Below, one piece after another: positions 6,475 through 8,905 of a DNA stretch of 8,905 bases; position 1 is the stretch's first letter; every line of letters starts with the position of its first letter. The notes beneath the pieces are model-generated. The model was given only the letters and a program-made list of their open reading frames with translations, was not told the DNA's origin and did not search any database. The stretch lies in the NCBI GenBank assembly GCA_046050405.1, contig JBJOPY010000112.1, positions 1-8,905 of the forward strand, read 5' to 3'. The position numbers and the translations under genes are program-made. The stretch comes from JADKCL01 sp046050405 (GTDB taxonomy: Bacteria > Bacteroidota > Bacteroidia > J057 > JADKCL01).

Positions 6475-7623
6475 TCAAGGTTGAATGCATGCAACGAGGT
6501 GCCCGACAATGTACTCCACCTCGGCACGTTCCAGCTCGGAGTGCATCGGCAATGAAAGCACCTGGTCGCTGCAAGCCTCGGAAACCGGGAAATCCCCTTG
6601 TTTGAAACCATAGGGGGCATAGGCCTCCTGCAGGTGCAGCGGCACCGGATAGTAGATCATCGTCGGGATCCCCCGCTCGGCCAGGCGCGACTGCAGCCGG
6701 TCCCTGTTTTCACGCCCTGACAGGATCCGAACCGTGTACTGATGGAAAATATGGGAGGAGTAGGCTGGCCTTTCGGGAATCGAGATCCCCGCGACCCCGC
6801 CCAGGAGCTGGTCGTACCACCCTGCCGCCTGGCGCCGCCTGGAATTGAAGGCATCCAAATGGCGGAGCTTCACATCCAGCACCGCCGCCTGGATGCTGTC
6901 CAGTCGGCTGTTTACCCCGATGCGCTCATGGTGGTATTTCTTTTTTGCGCCATGGTTGCAGATCATGGTCACCTTTTCAGCAAGTCCGGGATCGTCCGTG
7001 AACAGCGCGCCTGCATCCCCGTAGGCCCCGAGGTTTTTGCTTGGATAGAAAGACGTCGTCCCTATGTGGCCGATCAGGCCGGCTTTTTTCCGCCGGCCAT
7101 CCCGGAAAATGTAGTCGCTCCCGATCGCCTGTGCATTGTCCTCGATCACCCAAAGCCCATGCCGGTTCGCGATCTCCATGACGGGCTCCATGTCGCAGGC
7201 AAGGCCGAAGAGATGAACCGGGATGATGCATCGCGTCCTCGCGGTGATCGCAGCCTCCAATCTGCCGGGATCCATGTTGAACGTGGAGGCATCCACATCC
7301 ACGAACACGGGGGTCAAGCCCAGCAGGGCGATCACTTCAGCGGTCGCGAAGAACGTAAACGGCGAGGTGATGACCTCATCGCCCGGCTTCAGGTCCAGCG
7401 CCATCAGGGCGACTTGCAATGCATCGGTTCCATTGGCGCAAGGGATCACGGAATGCGCGCCGAGGTACCCGGCCAGGTTCGTGGCGAACCGCCTGGTCGC
7501 AGGGCCATTTATATAAGTCCCCGTTTCCAGCACTTCGCGGACGGCCAGGTCCACTTCCTGCTGGATGAGCCGGTACTGGCCGACGGTATCGACCATTTTG
7601 ATCTCCATTTTCGTGATTGTCAT
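6475..7623 (-). CDS. DegT/DnrJ/EryC1/StrS sugar aminotransferase (WbpE/WlbC-like)
   Basis: This PLP-dependent, fold-type I aminotransferase of 382 residues is predicted to convert a 3-keto nucleotide sugar to the 3-amino sugar with glutamate as donor. The Schiff-base lysine is Lys196 in SFYPSKNLGAYGDAGA (191-206). Asp162 in IEDNAQA should bind the PLP pyridine nitrogen. CANGTDALQ at 62-70 is the phosphate-binding turn, and VNSRLDSIQAA at 237-247 is characteristic of the family. From memory it resembles Pseudomonas WbpE, the UDP-2-acetamido-3-keto-glucuronate aminotransferase, more than 4-aminotransferases such as ArnB. The chosen ATG overlaps the acetyltransferase stop as ATGA, a common coupling arrangement. 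An internal ATG at 7608 (MEIKMVD) matches the usual family N-terminus and is an alternative. Pairing with the acetyltransferase supports synthesis of a 3-acetamido sugar. The exact sugar is not provable here. Confidence 0.88.
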   Translation of the reverse strand: MTITKMEIKMVDTVGQYRLIQQEVDLAVREVLETGTYINGPATRRFATNLAGYLGAHSVIPCANGTDALQVALMALDLKPGDEVITSPFTFFATAEVIALLGLTPVFVDVDASTFNMDPGRLEAAITARTRCIIPVHLFGLACDMEPVMEIANRHGLWVIEDNAQAIGSDYIFRDGRRKKAGLIGHIGTTSFYPSKNLGAYGDAGALFTDDPGLAEKVTMICNHGAKKKYHHERIGVNSRLDSIQAAVLDVKLRHLDAFNSRRRQAAGWYDQLLGGVAGISIPERPAYSSHIFHQYTVRILSGRENRDRLQSRLAERGIPTMIYYPVPLHLQEAYAPYGFKQGDFPVSEACSDQVLSLPMHSELERAEVEYIVGHLVACIQP

Positions 7624-8204
7624 CCGATTTTGGAAACTTGATCCCCTGTCTTCCGGTATCTCTCCCCGCTTCCCCCGCAGGTGGCGAAGCCCTCCGCATC
7701 GAATTTCAGGCGATGTCCAAACTCGCTCATCCAGCCAGAGATGCGCCCCGGCACGCCAGTGACAAGTGCGTAGGCGGGGACGTCCCGCGTGACCACGGCG
7801 CCTGCGCCCACAAAGGCAAACCTGCCCAGCCTCACGCCACAGACGATGGTGGCATTTGCCCCCACGGTGACCCCGTGCTCCAGGTAGGTCTGCTGGTACT
7901 CGCTCTTCCGAACCACATTGCTTCTCGGGTTGATGACATTGGTGAAGACCATGGACGGGCCGAGGAAGACATCGTCCTCACAGATCACCCCCGAATAGAT
8001 GGAAACGTTGTTCTGAACCTTGACATTGCTGCCGAGCCTCACCCCGGAGCCGAGGAAGACATTCTGTCCGAAACTACAGGCCTCTCCGATCTCCACCCCG
8101 GCGCTCACATGGGAAAAATGCCATATCTTCGTTCCCTTCCCGATCCGGACAGGCTCGTCGATCACGGCCGTTTCATGTGCGAAGTATTCCGCTTCCTGTG
8201 TCAT
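7620..8204 (-). CDS. Sugar-nucleotide N-acetyltransferase, left-handed beta-helix (WlbB/WbpD-like)
   Basis: This 194-residue protein is built of hexapeptide repeats (IGKGTK, IGEACS, LGSGVR, LGSNVK, VGANAT, LGRFAF, VGAGAV), which form a left-handed beta-helix trimer that binds acetyl-CoA. It is predicted to acetylate the 3-amino group of a nucleotide sugar, such as UDP-GlcNAc3NA made by WlbB/WbpD. Family-like segments are VFTNVINPRS at 86-95 and RKSEYQQTYLEHGVTVGA at 99-116. The last 25 residues are polar and not part of the helix. The frame also has an upstream GTG at 8210; the ATG at 8204 is preferred, since no Shine-Dalgarno supports either. It is the first gene of the eight-gene operon and overlaps the aminotransferase by 4 nt. 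FdtC/QdtC-type dTDP-sugar acetyltransferases have the same fold and are the main alternative. Confidence 0.87.
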   Translation of the reverse strand: MTQEAEYFAHETAVIDEPVRIGKGTKIWHFSHVSAGVEIGEACSFGQNVFLGSGVRLGSNVKVQNNVSIYSGVICEDDVFLGPSMVFTNVINPRSNVVRKSEYQQTYLEHGVTVGANATIVCGVRLGRFAFVGAGAVVTRDVPAYALVTGVPGRISGWMSEFGHRLKFDAEGFATCGGSGERYRKTGDQVSKIG

Positions 8205-8222
8205 CGGCACTTGATAGTGATC

Positions 8223-8254
8223 TTTCGAAAATCCGCGTCAAATTGATAATTTTA
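8223..8254 (+). promoter_or_regulatory. Possible Bacteroidota-type promoter for the outer-membrane protein gene
   Basis: TTTC (8223-8226) and TAATTTTA (8247-8254) are separated by 20 bases. They resemble the Bacteroidota housekeeping promoter TTTG / TAnnTTTG with one mismatch in each box. Transcription would start near 8261, about 30 bases before the gene. The match is imperfect, and the region is A+T-rich, so chance is a real possibility. Confidence 0.3.
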
Positions 8255-8266
8255 CCAAATGAGAGC

Positions 8267-8299
8267 CAAAAATACGGAATTGGAATGAGAATCATGAAA
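8267..8299 (-). promoter_or_regulatory. Possible Bacteroidota-type promoter for the minus-strand operon
   Basis: On the minus strand, TATTTTTG (8274-8267) matches the TAnnTTTG -7 box exactly. A TTTC 21 bases upstream (8299-8296) is one mismatch from the -33 TTTG box. Transcription would begin near 8260, leaving a leader of roughly 55 nt before the acetyltransferase ATG. The -33 box would lie inside the first codons of the divergent gene, so the two transcription units could interfere with each other. Confidence 0.35.
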
Positions 8300-8857
8300 C
8301 GGTGCGCCCTATTTTTTGCTGTCGTCCTGGCCTGCATCACCGTACATGGCCAGAAGAGCGTGCGGGACAGTGCGATCACGATGGGCCAGCTCAGCATCGT
8401 CTATTCACCCTCGGTGCCCGGGGGCGACCTGGCAAAGCGGTTTGGATTCACCCATCAGCTTGGGATGGATGGCGGCATCCAGCTGGCGAATGGGTTCTAT
8501 GGGACAGCGGGCATCCGGTTCCTGTTTGGCAACCAGCTCAAGGAGGTCGTGGCCGGAAATGTGGTGCAAGCCATCGGGTCGGATTCGACGGGTTACCAGA
8601 CCATGGCCCTGGGTGCCGACGGCCGCTTCTATTCCGTCCGCTTTTTCGAACGCGGATTCGTCATCCCGTTCGTCGCGGGAAAGATATTCGTGCTGGGCAG
8701 TAAGAATCTCAACTCCGGGATTTATGTGGAGCTGGGGGGGCAGTTCATTCAGCACAAGGTCTCCATCCATGCGATCGGTGACAACGTCCCCTACCTTTCG
8801 AAGCCCTACCTCAAGGGTTATGACAGGCTCACGAATGGCTTCGGCCTCGAAAGGTAG
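8294..8857 (+). CDS. Predicted outer-membrane beta-barrel protein, 3'-truncated
   Basis: The open frame gives 187 residues. It starts with a signal peptide (basic MKR, hydrophobic 5-17) and a signal peptidase I-type VHG/Q site, so the mature protein would begin at Gln20, as is common in Bacteroidota. The remainder has alternating hydrophobic and glycine-rich strands (GTAGIRFLFGN, VELGGQFIQHK). The segment PYLSKPYLKGYDRLTNGF at about 166-183 is one I recall from a conserved Bacteroidota family of unknown function that continues well past this point. No specific function can be assigned. The last three codons and the TAG stop fall within the right arm of a perfect inverted repeat, so the authentic gene probably continues beyond Gly184 and this C-terminus is not native. 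An in-frame ATG at 8285 is an alternative start. It is transcribed divergently from the operon. Confidence 0.65.
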   Translation: MKRCALFFAVVLACITVHGQKSVRDSAITMGQLSIVYSPSVPGGDLAKRFGFTHQLGMDGGIQLANGFYGTAGIRFLFGNQLKEVVAGNVVQAIGSDSTGYQTMALGADGRFYSVRFFERGFVIPFVAGKIFVLGSKNLNSGIYVELGGQFIQHKVSIHAIGDNVPYLSKPYLKGYDRLTNGFGLER

Positions 8858-8905
8858 GGGACGTTGTCACCGATCGCATGGATGGAGACCTTGTGCTGAA
8901 TGAAC
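8743..8905. repeat. Perfect 59-bp inverted repeat with 45-bp spacer at the window end
   Basis: The left arm at 8743-8801 is the exact reverse complement of the right arm at 8847-8905. The spacer is 8802-8846. Pairing breaks immediately inside the arms (AGCCC against GGCCG). On the outside it cannot be tested, because the right arm runs to the last base, so the real duplication may be longer. The left arm is coding sequence of the outer-membrane protein; the right arm re-reads it backwards and ends the frame with TAG. A perfect, purely coding fold-back at a sequence end is most simply an assembly or amplification chimera. Confidence 0.95.

Noticed and set aside
6742..7641. 299-residue plus-strand open frame opposite the aminotransferase
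   Set aside because: It is an antisense shadow of a gene with a clear PLP-lysine motif and shows no start signal or family motif.
8743..8905. Terminal inverted repeat of an insertion sequence, or an intrinsic terminator
   Set aside because: The arm is ordinary coding sequence, is far longer than terminator stems, has no T tract, and no transposase lies nearby.
1..8905. CRISPR array, tRNA, rRNA or transposase
   Set aside because: I saw no regularly spaced direct repeats, no tRNA cloverleaf or rRNA motifs, and no transposase or integrase motifs in any substantial frame.

Overview
The window looks like the end of a contig from a G+C-rich member of the Bacteroidota, possibly Flavobacteriales-like. 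Four things point that way. The rightmost protein has a signal peptide ending in HGQ, and I recall its C-terminal half as a Bacteroidota outer-membrane family. Most genes lack clear Shine-Dalgarno sequences. Two TAnnTTTG-like promoter boxes lie in the only A+T-rich intergenic gap. No gene here fixes the genus, so this assignment is an inference.

Layout: a plus-strand lipoprotein of the VanX / D-Ala-D-Ala dipeptidase family (39-791) converges on a tightly packed eight-gene minus-strand operon (8204 down to 867). In transcription order the operon encodes a WlbB/WbpD-like sugar N-acetyltransferase, a DegT/WbpE-like sugar aminotransferase, UDP-glucose 6-dehydrogenase, UDP-glucuronate decarboxylase (UDP-xylose synthase), RfbC, RfbA, a class I methyltransferase and a GT4-type glycosyltransferase. 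Junctions range from an 11-nt overlap to 18-nt gaps. The exception is 84 nt between rfbA and the methyltransferase, which may hold a weak terminator or attenuator. A divergent gene for a predicted outer-membrane protein starts at 8294 and runs to the window end. There is no stretch over 300 bases without a gene.

The operon is a nucleotide-sugar and glycan-assembly module for a surface polysaccharide (O-antigen, capsule or exopolysaccharide). Ugd and the decarboxylase form a complete UDP-Glc to UDP-GlcA to UDP-Xyl route. RfbA and RfbC are two of the four dTDP-L-rhamnose enzymes; RfbB and RfbD are absent from the window. The aminotransferase and acetyltransferase match the last steps in making a 3-acetamido sugar nucleotide; the earlier enzymes are absent too. 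The methyltransferase and glycosyltransferase end the operon in a visibly more A+T-rich stretch.

The most striking non-coding signal is a perfect 59-bp inverted repeat (8743-8801 against 8847-8905, 45-bp spacer). It runs exactly to the window end and supplies the stop codon of the last gene. It is most likely a fold-back assembly or amplification artefact, so that gene should be treated as 3'-truncated. I see ordinary polysaccharide biosynthesis and no convincing new defence or mobile system.
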